DNA of 64,000 bases from Rebecca billardiae RCC1528 (lineage: Eukaryota > Haptophyta). Numbering within the stretch: position 1 is the first letter of the stretch; each line of letters opens with the position of its first letter. The notes under the pieces were generated by a model, which made no database searches, was not told the origin of the DNA, and saw only the letters and a list, made by a program, of their open reading frames with translations. This document shows, one piece after another, positions 20,893 through 29,122 of the stretch. The DNA lies in contig OZ251242.1 in the NCBI GenBank assembly GCA_965240325.2, positions 434,001 through 498,000 on the forward strand, given 5' to 3'. The translations under genes and the position numbers were made by a program.

Positions 20893-21120
20893 TATGTTGA
20901 GCCTGAGCCTTCGTGCCGGTTCTTAACCACTCGGGCACGCAGCATTACTTTTACGGTCGAAGGGCGCCGTAAATTCGGTAAAAGCGTGCTTCGTGCCCCG
21001 ACTGTCCGGAGTCGTCGGGTCCCGGAGTAAGCCAACCGCCGGCTGTAGACAGAGTGTACAGTCCGACGGCACGACGATGAGGCGACGAACGGACGTGGCT
21101 GAAGGCTCAGGCTCAACATA
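20893..21120. repeat. 228-base element bounded by 19-base perfect inverted repeats
   Basis: TATGTTGAGCCTGAGCCTT at 20893-20911 is exactly inverted at 21102-21120. The size and ends fit a miniature inverted-repeat element. No clear target duplication is seen. Confidence 0.6.
20906..20939 (-). repeat. tRNA D-arm-like hairpin unit, copy 1
   Basis: On the minus strand it contains CCCGAGTGGTTAAG, which resembles the D-arm/A-box of Leu/Ser tRNAs, and folds as a stem GTGCC/GGCAC. Copy 2 is at 21351-21384. A tRNA-derived short interspersed element is possible; no full cloverleaf is present. Confidence 0.5.
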
Positions 21121-21350
21121 GCAGCGCGGCGGATCGAGATTCGAGGTTCCGAAACCCCGGTGTCAAAAGAGATTTCATATCATCCGCAAGAGGCGGACAA
21201 CCGCCCGAGCAGAGGCCGGGCGGAGGGAGTTCGAGGAGCCGGCTCCCCGGCGACCGGAACCCAGCTGAGGACACTGGACAACAGCTGGCAAAACAAGAAA
21301 CCCGGCCTGGGGAGGCCCGCGCCGCCAGTATGTTGAGCCGTGCGGCTGTA

Positions 21351-21384
21351 AGCCTTCGTGCCGGTTCTTAACCACTCGGGCACG
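21351..21384 (-). repeat. tRNA D-arm-like hairpin unit, copy 2
   Basis: Same unit as 20906-20939, here with a longer perfect stem (CTTCGTGCC/GGCACGAAG). Also preceded on the plus strand by TATGTTGAGCC, as in copy 1. Confidence 0.5.
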
Positions 21385-21576
21385 AAGCACTACCGGCAGC
21401 GCGGTGGGCTGGCCGTGTGCGCGACCCACGCCCGCGCCGTGCGCTCGCAGCGCTGGGTGACCGCCGGGTCACAGCCGCTGCCGCTGCCAGCGCGCGCGCG
21501 AGCCGCGGCGGTCTCTCTCTGAGTCTGAGCGAGCAGCCGGCAAGCGCGCGCGCGCGCGCGCACGACGGCCCTCTCG

Positions 21577-22272
21577 TCAGTAGTCGTCGTCGTAGCCGGT
21601 GGGCAGGCTCAAGTCGAGCAGCTTTGCCATCTCGGGGTTGCCGCCCTCCGCGTCGGACGCGGCACCGCCGCCGAGCCCGTTGCCTCCCGCGCTGTCCAGC
21701 CCCGCCGCCTGCCGCACGGCGCGCGCGCGCTCGGTGCTGCCCGCCTGCTCGTAGAGCTGCGCGAGCCGGGCGAAGTACTCGCGCGCGAGCGGCGTGTGGA
21801 ACGACATGTACTGCCGCACGCTCATCAGCTCGTCGATGGCGCGCTTGGCCGACGGCCACAGCGCGGACATCTTGAGCGCGCTGCGGATCTCGGCCTCGTG
21901 CTCGGGCTCGAGCTCGCCGGCGAGCCGCCGTCGGCGCGACTCGAGCATCGCGCTCGTGTCCACGGCGTCGTCCGCGGCGGTGCGGGCGATCTCCTGCCGC
22001 CGTCCCCTCGCGGGCGTTGCGCTCGCGCTCGCGAGGTCGCCACCGCCGAGCGCGTTGAGCCGGTCGGCCGAGCGGCTCATGAGCGCGTCGAGCTGGCTGG
22101 CGGCGCTCGCGCTCGTCTGGTTGTCCCAGCCGATGTTGAGGATGTCCTCCGCCGAGCCCGCCATGCGAATGCACGCTGCGCGCCGGGGCACCGCGCTGCG
22201 CAGGCACGCCGCGCTCCGCGGTCCCGCCGTCGCCCCGGCGGCGAGGAGGCACAGCACGCCCGCGAACGCCAT
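21577..22272 (-). CDS. Unknown protein with signal/transit-type N-terminus (plastid?)
   Basis: A protein of 231 residues from the ATG at 22272. That start gives a hydrophobic MAFAGVLCLLAAGATAG followed by an Arg/Ala/Ser-rich stretch, as expected for a signal peptide plus transit peptide of a complex plastid. An in-frame ATG at 22350 would add 26 polar residues and hide the signal, so it is not preferred. The mature part begins near AGSAEDILNIGWDNQ and has helical, charged segments (ELEPEHEAEIRSALKMSALWPSAKRAIDEL; YFARLAQLYEQAG) reminiscent of helical-repeat proteins, then a Gly-rich linker and an acidic end (YDDDY). The family was not recognised. It is divergent from the channel gene that starts at 22410, so the two probably share a promoter. 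Confidence 0.65.
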   Translation of the reverse strand: MAFAGVLCLLAAGATAGPRSAACLRSAVPRRAACIRMAGSAEDILNIGWDNQTSASAASQLDALMSRSADRLNALGGGDLASASATPARGRRQEIARTAADDAVDTSAMLESRRRRLAGELEPEHEAEIRSALKMSALWPSAKRAIDELMSVRQYMSFHTPLAREYFARLAQLYEQAGSTERARAVRQAAGLDSAGGNGLGGGAASDAEGGNPEMAKLLDLSLPTGYDDDY

Positions 22273-22409
22273 CGTGACCTGCGGGTTTCTCGATTCCTCG
22301 CGCGCTTCTGAGGTTCCTCCGCCGCTCCGCTTTTCGGTTTGGGCCTTCATCACGGTGGCTGCCTGGTGAAGGGGACTGCCTGTTGCGCGGGCGCCCCAAC
22401 CTTGGGGCC
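22273..22409. promoter_or_regulatory. Bidirectional promoter region
   Basis: 137 bases between divergent starts (22272 minus, 22410 plus). No TATA box seen. Positional inference only. Confidence 0.35.
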
Positions 22410-25400
22410 ATGGCGCCCGCGGACGGCGAGCAGCGCACGGACGGCTCGGGCCGCGCGCGGCCGAGCGGCGGCGGCGGCCCGAGCGCCCCGCAGGCGCGCG
22501 TGCACCCCGCGCCGCCCGACTCGCCCGCGGACGAGCGCCCGCCCGCGCCGCTGGGCAGCTTTGAGAAGAGCTTCAGCGCGAGCAGCTCGCGGATTACGCG
22601 GCGCGGCAGCTCGAAGAAGCAGGCGCCGGTGGACGAGCGGCGCGCGCAGCAGCGGAGGTACGTGCTCTCCGCCGGCGTGTCCACGCGCAAGCGGCTGCTC
22701 CTCATCTCCGACCTCATCGGCGACGAGCTCAAGGTGGCGTGGGAGCTGTCGGTGATGGTCTCGACCGCGGCGCTCTTCTTCTACACGCCGCTGCGCGCGG
22801 CGGTGGAGCAGGACACGCTGGAGGGCGACTCGGCGCTGTGGCCCTTCTTCGCCCACGCCGCCATCGACCTCGTCGTCGAGGTGCTGCTGCTGCCCGCGCC
22901 CGACCTCGAGGCGGCGCCGCTGCGCGCCGACACGGTCGCTTCCAAGAAGGGCGACGACGTGGACGTGCCCGGACTGGTCGACCTGCGGCAGAGCCGCGAG
23001 TACCTCGCGACGCCGAGCTTCGTGATGGACGCGCTCGGCGTGCTCGCGCCCATCGTGGGCAACGTCGTCGTCGCCGCCACCGCCGCCTCCGCGCGCTCGA
23101 CCGCGTTCGTCGTCGGCGTGCACGTGCTGAGGTTCCTCGTCTTCTTGCGCGGGCCGCGCGTGAGCCGCGCGCACGACTTCACCGTGCGGTACACGGAGTT
23201 CCACGACCGGCAGGACTACACGCTCAAGTTCACGATCGTCGTGCTGCTGTACATGTGGTGCTCCCACTTCGCCGCGTGCATCTTCATCGCCGTGCAGGTC
23301 GGCGGGCGCGGCGACGAGCACGCGTCGGTGCGCTGCGCGCTCGGCGGCGTGCCGCTCGCCGAGGCGGGCGATTGCTACGTGGACTCGCTGTTCTGGGCGG
23401 TGAGCATCTTCACGATGTTCGGGTACCCCGCGTCGTACGAGCCGGTCTCGACCGGCGAGAAGGTCTTCAACATGGCGATGGTCACCGTCGGCGCGATGCT
23501 CAACGCGCTCATCTTCGGAACGATCGCAATGTACGTGCGGCAAGTGAGTCGGGACGCGGACCGGCGGCAGCTGGTGATGGATGATGTGAACGACTTCATC
23601 GCGGACAACGGCGAGCTGCTGCCGCTCGAGCTGCAGCAGACGCTGCGGTACCACACGTACTACAACCACCGCAACCGCCACCTCGGCTCCAACGCGATGC
23701 TCGAGCTCATGCCGGACTCGGTCCGCCAGGACGTCGCCTACGCGCTGCACCGGCAGTTGCTCGAGCAGGTGCCGCAGTTCCGCGCGCTCAAGCCGATCGT
23801 GATCGCGCAGATGGCGCTGGCGTTCGGCACGGCGAACTACATGCCGGGCGACTCGGTGCTCACGCAGGGCGAGAACCACGTCGACCCGCGCATGTACTTC
23901 ATCAAGGACGGCGTGTGCGCCGCCGTCAAGATGGTACCCCGCGTGGACGCGCTGCGGATGGACTCTGCGGTCGTCTCGTCTGAGATGGAAGCGTTTTCGA
24001 TCGGCGTCACGCGGATCCCGACGGCGGCGGCGGCGGCGAGGGCGCGCGGGCACGGCAGCGGGAGCAGCATCGGCGGCGGCGCGGGTGGCGGCGGCGGCGG
24101 CGGCATCCGCCTGCCCGGCCTCGGCTCGCGCCGCCCCTCGCACACGGGCGGCGTGCTCTCGCGCAAGGGCAGCGCTAACTCGATGGGCGGCGACGGCGGG
24201 CCGGGCGGCGGCGGCGGGCGCGCGCGCCGCTCGTCGATCTCGCACGACCCGGCGATGTTCACGCGCGTGATCCTCTCGTTCATGGGGCCGGGCGAGCACT
24301 TCGGCGAGATCGCCGTGCTCCTCGACGTGCCGCGCACCGTCACGGTCCAGGCCATGTCGCGCGCGGTGCTGCTGACACTCTCGCGCGCCGCCTTCCTCCG
24401 AGCTATGGACGAATGCCCGGAGGCGCTGCGTGAGATGATCGCGCTGACGCAGCGCCGGCTCAAGCCGCGGCAGCTGTGGAAGAAGAACGCGAACAAGGTG
24501 GCGCGCATCCAGCAGCTCACGCGCGGCATGCGCGCCTCGAAGGAGAGCCTGCCCGCCGCGCCCGGCGACAGCGCCGCATCGACGCCGCGCTCTAACGCGA
24601 GCGCGGCGAGCGCGCCGCCGCCGAGCGCGGGCGGCGCGCGGCTGCACACGACGACGCCGCGCGGAGTCTGCCCGGGCGCGGACGCGCCGTCCGCGGCGGG
24701 TGGCGGCGGCGGCGCGGCGAGGTGGGTCCGCTCGGTCGGCTCGCGCCTCGTCCAGTCCGCACCCGCCTCGCCGCCGGACACGACCGCGGCCGCGGCGCAC
24801 GGCGGCTCGGGGCCTGCGTCTGTGCGTGCGAGTGGCGCGTGTGTCGGCGGCCGCGGCGGCGGCGCGGCCGAGGGCGGCGCGGCGGCCGGCGGCGGCGGTG
24901 GCGCGCGGCTCGGCGGGCTCGGGCAGCTGCGCGTGCGCACCGACGGCGCGGCGTCGGACGTGGTGCTCCCCGTCGGCACGAGCGCAGCCGCCGACCTCGC
25001 CGCCGCCGCGGCCGCCGCCGCCGCCGCGGGCGGCGCGGCCGCGGCCGCGGACTCGGACGGGCTGTGCGGCGTGCCTGAGCACGCGCCCGTCGAGGGCGGC
25101 GGCGCGGCGGCGGCGCGCGGCGGCGGCGGTGGGTTCGCGCCGGAGGAGCTCGCCGCGTCGCTCGAGCGCGCGCGCAAGATGCTCGAGGACGGTCAGAAGC
25201 CCTTCGGCTCCGCCAGCCTCACCGCGTCGCCGCGCGGCGGCCGACCGACCGCGGTCGGGCTCCGAGTCCGGATCGGCCCGGAGGATGGCGACGGCAGCGA
25301 CGAGGGGCGGGAGGAGCTGATGCCCGCGGGCGCGATCGCGGTGGACTCGCCGCCGCAGTCGCCGCTGCACCTCGCCAGCCCGCCGCCGCTCTCGAGCACC

Positions 25401-26231
25401 AGCCGCGGTAGCCGCCCCTCGCGCCACAGCCGGCCGAGCCGCGGCTCCAGGCACTCGCCACCGCCGGTGTCGCCCTCGCACGGCATGCGAAACGGCTTCC
25501 CGGCGCCGCTGGCCGGCCGGCCGGCGGAGCTGTCGCTCTCGCGGCCGCTCAGCCGCACGGGCTCGTCGCGCTCGGTCTCGAGCGCCGCGGACGACGAGCT
25601 CCTCGAGCGCGAGCTCAACAGCGTGCGCAACACGCTCGCCGAGGTCAACCCGGAGATGCGCTCCGTGTTGCGGCGCAAGGCGCGTGAGCATGAGCAGGGC
25701 GCCGGGCCACTGTCGCCCTATTTGGGCCGGCGGCAGCAGAACAAGCAGAACCTGTTCCCGCCCGACCTGAGCCGCGCGTCGTCGCAGCCCTCGCCCGCCT
25801 CGCTCCACTCGGGCTTCGCCTCGCTGCCCGACGCCGCCGCCGCCGGCTCCGAGGCCCTCCTCGTCAAGCTGCTCAACGAGGTCGGCCGCCTGTCCGCGCA
25901 GCTCGCAGACGTCCAGGCGCACGTGCTGGGCGCGACGGGCGCGGCGCACCCGGCCGCGGCGGCGCGGCAGGGCGAGGGGCTCGCGCAGCACGACGCCCAG
26001 GCCGGCGCGGATGCCGACCCGTTTGCCGGCACGGCGTGGGGCAACGCGGCCACCGCGTGCAGCGCGCCGCCCTCGGCGCGCGGCGGCGAGGCTGGCGCGG
26101 ACGGCGCGGACGCACCGAGCGGCGGCGCGGACGCGGAGAGCGGCGGCGGCGGCAGCGACGCGAGCGGCAGCTCCGAGCCACCGCGCCGGCAGTCGCAGCG
26201 CTCGCAGGGCACGCGGCGGAGCGGCGGGTGA
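22410..26231 (+). CDS. Voltage/cyclic-nucleotide-gated channel-like protein with altered pore
   Basis: A single exon of 1,273 residues; the ATG at 22410 is used because the upstream in-frame codon at 22383 is TTG. Hydrophobic helices run from about residue 112 to 400, including VHVLRFLVFLRGPRVSR (weak S4-like) and a pore region DSLFWAVSIFTMFGYPAS (about 326-343). A cyclic-nucleotide-binding domain follows (about 470-660). Its first half ends in MYFIKDGVCAAVKM; the second half holds the phosphate cassette PGEHFGEIAVLLDVPRTVTV, with the key Glu and Arg kept. About 105 Gly/Ala/Ser-rich residues are inserted between the halves. The 600-residue tail is low-complexity with Ser-rich stretches. By family analogy (EAG/HCN/CNG), it should be a plasma-membrane cation channel bound by cyclic nucleotide, but the filter GYPA instead of GYGD leaves selectivity unclear. 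Confidence 0.8.
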   Translation: MAPADGEQRTDGSGRARPSGGGGPSAPQARVHPAPPDSPADERPPAPLGSFEKSFSASSSRITRRGSSKKQAPVDERRAQQRRYVLSAGVSTRKRLLLISDLIGDELKVAWELSVMVSTAALFFYTPLRAAVEQDTLEGDSALWPFFAHAAIDLVVEVLLLPAPDLEAAPLRADTVASKKGDDVDVPGLVDLRQSREYLATPSFVMDALGVLAPIVGNVVVAATAASARSTAFVVGVHVLRFLVFLRGPRVSRAHDFTVRYTEFHDRQDYTLKFTIVVLLYMWCSHFAACIFIAVQVGGRGDEHASVRCALGGVPLAEAGDCYVDSLFWAVSIFTMFGYPASYEPVSTGEKVFNMAMVTVGAMLNALIFGTIAMYVRQVSRDADRRQLVMDDVNDFIADNGELLPLELQQTLRYHTYYNHRNRHLGSNAMLELMPDSVRQDVAYALHRQLLEQVPQFRALKPIVIAQMALAFGTANYMPGDSVLTQGENHVDPRMYFIKDGVCAAVKMVPRVDALRMDSAVVSSEMEAFSIGVTRIPTAAAAARARGHGSGSSIGGGAGGGGGGGIRLPGLGSRRPSHTGGVLSRKGSANSMGGDGGPGGGGGRARRSSISHDPAMFTRVILSFMGPGEHFGEIAVLLDVPRTVTVQAMSRAVLLTLSRAAFLRAMDECPEALREMIALTQRRLKPRQLWKKNANKVARIQQLTRGMRASKESLPAAPGDSAASTPRSNASAASAPPPSAGGARLHTTTPRGVCPGADAPSAAGGGGGAARWVRSVGSRLVQSAPASPPDTTAAAAHGGSGPASVRASGACVGGRGGGAAEGGAAAGGGGGARLGGLGQLRVRTDGAASDVVLPVGTSAAADLAAAAAAAAAAGGAAAAADSDGLCGVPEHAPVEGGGAAAARGGGGGFAPEELAASLERARKMLEDGQKPFGSASLTASPRGGRPTAVGLRVRIGPEDGDGSDEGREELMPAGAIAVDSPPQSPLHLASPPPLSSTSRGSRPSRHSRPSRGSRHSPPPVSPSHGMRNGFPAPLAGRPAELSLSRPLSRTGSSRSVSSAADDELLERELNSVRNTLAEVNPEMRSVLRRKAREHEQGAGPLSPYLGRRQQNKQNLFPPDLSRASSQPSPASLHSGFASLPDAAAAGSEALLVKLLNEVGRLSAQLADVQAHVLGATGAAHPAAAARQGEGLAQHDAQAGADADPFAGTAWGNAATACSAPPSARGGEAGADGADAPSGGADAESGGGGSDASGSSEPPRRQSQRSQGTRRSGG

Positions 26232-26436
26232 TTCGACTGCGGACTATAGCGCGCGCTATATATATATATACGCGCCTGCTAATTATTATTATTATATTAT
26301 TATTATTATTATTTAATATGTACAGTGATGTACACGCCCTTGACGCGGTCCGACTCCGAGCGGCCGAGCCGGCGCCGCCACAGTGAGCGACGGTCGTCAT
26401 CTGACGTTATGCTCACGCGCTGGTGTCTGGCATGAC
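26232..26436. other. AT-rich convergent 3' region
   Basis: Between the channel gene and the convergent TMEM151-like gene. It contains a TA run (26261-26271) and ATT repeats (26281-26313). Probably both 3' ends map here. Confidence 0.5.
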
Positions 26437-27495
26437 TTACTCGGGCACCCAGTCAGCCACCCCGCAGACGTGCTTGACGATCTTGACATCTGCCTTGCCC
26501 GTGATGCTCGAGAGCCAAATGCGGTATGGGAGCGCAAAGATGACCGAGAGCTGAGCGAGGAGGAACCAGCCCGGCCTCGCGAAGAACGGGGTGCTCTCGC
26601 CCTGGCGGGTGGCAAGCGCACGGTCCGTGAAGCCCTCGAGTTCCACAACCGCGGTGAAGTTGTTACTTGAATCGCGCGAGTGGAGCTGCCTCCATGCGTG
26701 TTCGTGGCGGAGGTAGACCTCGTCGCCGACGACCGTCCTGGACAGATCCAACTTGGTCATGCGGTAGCGTTCGATGTCGCCCACTGGCGGCGACGCGTCC
26801 GACCAGCTGGCAAGCGGGACGACCACGTCTGCAGTATGGGTAACGACCGTATCAGAGGTCTGCGTACTGTTGCCGTTACTGTCGGTGCCGTAGTCTGTGG
26901 ATTCGTGCGAGCAAACCATGTGCCAGTGCACAACGACCGGCGTTTGCGTGCGCCATGAGTTGAGCAAGTCGTACACTTCTGACCCGCCCTTCATGGCGAG
27001 CAAGAACCTGAACGTGCTCGAGACGAGCCCCTCGAGTTGTAACAGCACCGCAGCAACGCAAAAGATGATGAGGAAGACATCGCACTGCCAGCACAAGGCG
27101 ATCAATATAAGCGAGATGATGAGGAAGGCGTGGGTGACGACGAGGCTGGGGTGCTTGTCGCGCTTGCAGCCAGCGACCAGACCGCTGTCCGGTAGCGGCT
27201 CGGCCTTCGGAGGTGGTAGCGCCGCCACCGTGGCCATCTTGCCGTCGTCAGGCTGCGCCTTCTGCGGCTGGGCGCCCGCGGCCAGAGGCTTGTACGTGAC
27301 GACCATCTCCTGCCCATCCTTCATCCCGGGCGGCACGCAGGCGCGCACGGACTGCCCGTCGGGCGTGACGGCCAAGAACGGCTCTTCGGCGGCCAGCCCC
27401 AGCGGGATGGCCACGGCCATGAACGCATCTGTGGGTGGAGCCTCAACATCCTTCACGCTGAGCTGCACACGGTCCGTCGACTCGGTGTTGCCCAT
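26437..27495 (-). CDS. TMEM151-like membrane protein with N-myristoylation-type start
   Basis: A single exon of 352 residues. The in-frame codon at 27525 is GTG, so the ATG at 27495 is used; it yields MGNTESTDR, a good N-myristoylation signal (Gly2, Ser6). Residues about 40-75 form a small domain with TPDGQSVRACVPPGMKDGQ, a pattern seen repeatedly in microalgal proteins. Two hydrophobic helices follow (LVVTHAFLIISLILIALCW and VFLIIFCVAAVLLQLEGLV). Then comes an extracytoplasmic-type domain containing VVHWHMVCSHES, PLASWSDASPP, and YLRHEHAWRQLHSRD, and a final helix GWFLLAQLSVIFALPYRIWL. Helix pair, domain, helix and these motifs resemble the TMEM151 family, whose function is unknown. The upstream region carries three palindromes. 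Confidence 0.6.
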   Translation of the reverse strand: MGNTESTDRVQLSVKDVEAPPTDAFMAVAIPLGLAAEEPFLAVTPDGQSVRACVPPGMKDGQEMVVTYKPLAAGAQPQKAQPDDGKMATVAALPPPKAEPLPDSGLVAGCKRDKHPSLVVTHAFLIISLILIALCWQCDVFLIIFCVAAVLLQLEGLVSSTFRFLLAMKGGSEVYDLLNSWRTQTPVVVHWHMVCSHESTDYGTDSNGNSTQTSDTVVTHTADVVVPLASWSDASPPVGDIERYRMTKLDLSRTVVGDEVYLRHEHAWRQLHSRDSSNNFTAVVELEGFTDRALATRQGESTPFFARPGWFLLAQLSVIFALPYRIWLSSITGKADVKIVKHVCGVADWVPE

Positions 27496-27556
27496 GCCGC
27501 GGGCTCTGATCCACAGCGGATGCACAGCAGCAAGCCGACGGGAAGGGTCAAGGGAT

Positions 27557-27572
27557 GATACTGTACAGTATC
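27557..27572. repeat. Perfect 16-base palindrome
   Basis: GATACTGTACAGTATC, self-complementary without a spacer. It lies 62 bases upstream of the TMEM151-like start and is the first of three adjacent palindromes. Confidence 0.9.
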
Positions 27573-27580
27573 AGCCCGAA

Positions 27581-27614
27581 GATCCCCTCCCCAGCGGTGG
27601 ACGGGGAGGGGATC
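27581..27614. repeat. 12-base inverted repeat with 10-base loop
   Basis: GATCCCCTCCCC at 27581-27592 pairs with 27603-27614. All 12 pairs are perfect. Confidence 0.9.
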
Positions 27615-27704
27615 TGGAGGAGATCCGCCATCACTCCGCCAAGGCGTAGGCACTACTAGTAGTAGTGCCTACGCCTTGGCGGAGTGATGGCGGATCTCCT
27701 CCAG
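27614..27704. repeat. 91-base near-perfect palindrome (44-base arms, 3-base centre)
   Basis: 27614-27657 is exactly inverted at 27661-27704 around the triplet AGT. Such a long perfect hairpin with almost no loop is unstable in DNA and suggests recent formation or a structural role. Confidence 0.95.
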
Positions 27705-29122
27705 CCGCACTAGGCAAGCCCTTGCCCCAACCAATGACAGAGACCCACCCGCCCCGGCTGGTGCGGAGATCATCGATGCCCTCTCCCGCTGTGCCGCTTT
27801 CGGCGCACGCTCTGCCGGTGCGGCGGGCGACGTGTGCGCACGCCGTGCAGCTCGCGGCGCGTGCGCGTTGGCTAGCTGGCGCACGTCTCCTGACGCACAA
27901 GTCGAATGACTGCAGCTGGGATGCCCTTTCTCGCCTCAAGGACGCGTGCGACGCCGGTCGCCGTGGCCGAGCGGCGTGGCCGTGCCGCCTGCACGCTGGG
28001 CGCCCGTGGGCGTGGCTTCGCCGCGCGCGCTGAGGCCGGCGAGCGTCGCGACCGACTTCTACGATGCGCGCGACGCGCCATATGCCCTCTTCCTTGCCTC
28101 CGACGCACGTCTTCTGCGGGCAAAGGCGATCGCCCACCCATGCGGCGGCGCAGCCGCCATCAGCCGCGCTTTGCCGTTGGACAGAGCGCGAAACATTTCG
28201 TTTTTGAAAAGCGCAGATCTGAACAGACCGGAAGGCGTGTGTCCAGCTTCCTTTGGTCCAGCTGGCGAGCGCAACGCCCCTGCTGCTGAGTCAGGATTTG
28301 GCGGGAAATAACTCGGAAAAGGAGAGAAATTCAAAACCCGCCGCGTGCGTCGCGTGCGCCGCCCGGCCGCCACAGCCATCCGCCGCGAGGCGCCAGTCGC
28401 GCCAGAGGCATACATAGAGCCTTTCTGCGCCGTCCTGCGCCGGGCGACGCGCGTCTGGCCATCTTCTCCGCGCCTTGAGCCCGCACGGACGTGTGCGCCG
28501 CGTCTCGCTTCAGCCGATGAGTGCTGTCGTCCCCGCAAAGTATGCGCGCGCTTAGCAGAGCGCAACCCGAGGCGCGCATCCCAGGAACGCGTGAGCCATG
28601 TTACAGTACGGTCGTAGGCGCGCGCCATGGTGCCCAGCCGCAGCCAGCGGCTTCCCGCGCGTGCGTGCCTCTCCGCTGCCTCGGCAGGCAAGGCGCCCAT
28701 ATCTCTGGCTGAATGTGGCGGCGGCGCAAGCTCGCGCTCGCGCGGGCCTGCAGCTGACCGTCGACGAGTGCTACGGCGCGAAGCGCTGCGCCACGCGCAA
28801 GCTGCAGTAGTTCACCGCTTCGCTACGGCCCGGGAGGGAGGTGGCGGCGGCGGCGTCGTCCTGCCGAGTCCGGGAGCGCCGCCCCAGCGTGCGCCACCGG
28901 GAGCGCCGCTCCAGCGTGCGCCACCGGAAACCCTCGTACTCGGCGCCGCGGCGGCTGCGCTCCGTCAGACTCCGCGTAGTCCGCGCCGCACCCGTAGCGG
29001 CGACCGCGGCACGCAATCGGACGAATGACCGCGATCGACAGAGCAGATCGATTGCGCTGCGCTAGGTCCCTGCCCGCCGCCGGGGCTCGCGGCCGACGCC
29101 CGGCGCGCCCTGGTGGCTTAGG
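27705..29122. other. Intergenic region
   Basis: Frames here are Arg/Ala-rich and overlap on both strands without a recognisable domain. A 30-base unit (GGGAGCGCCGC(C/T)CCAGCGTG...) is repeated twice at 28873-28925. No gene supported. Confidence 0.4.

Larger units (their letters stand above)
20885..21576. other. Intergenic region with repeated hairpin units
   Basis: No gene. Holds two copies of a 34-base hairpin unit and a 19-base inverted repeat, described separately. Confidence 0.5.

Noticed and set aside
22350-25991. Antisense frame of about 1,213 codons opposite the channel gene
   Set aside because: The plus strand has clear channel and CNB motifs; the antisense is His/Arg-rich with no domain.
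28059-28700. Minus-strand frame of about 213 codons
   Set aside because: No domain, mixed basic composition, no supporting splice or start evidence, and overlapping frames of similar quality on both strands.
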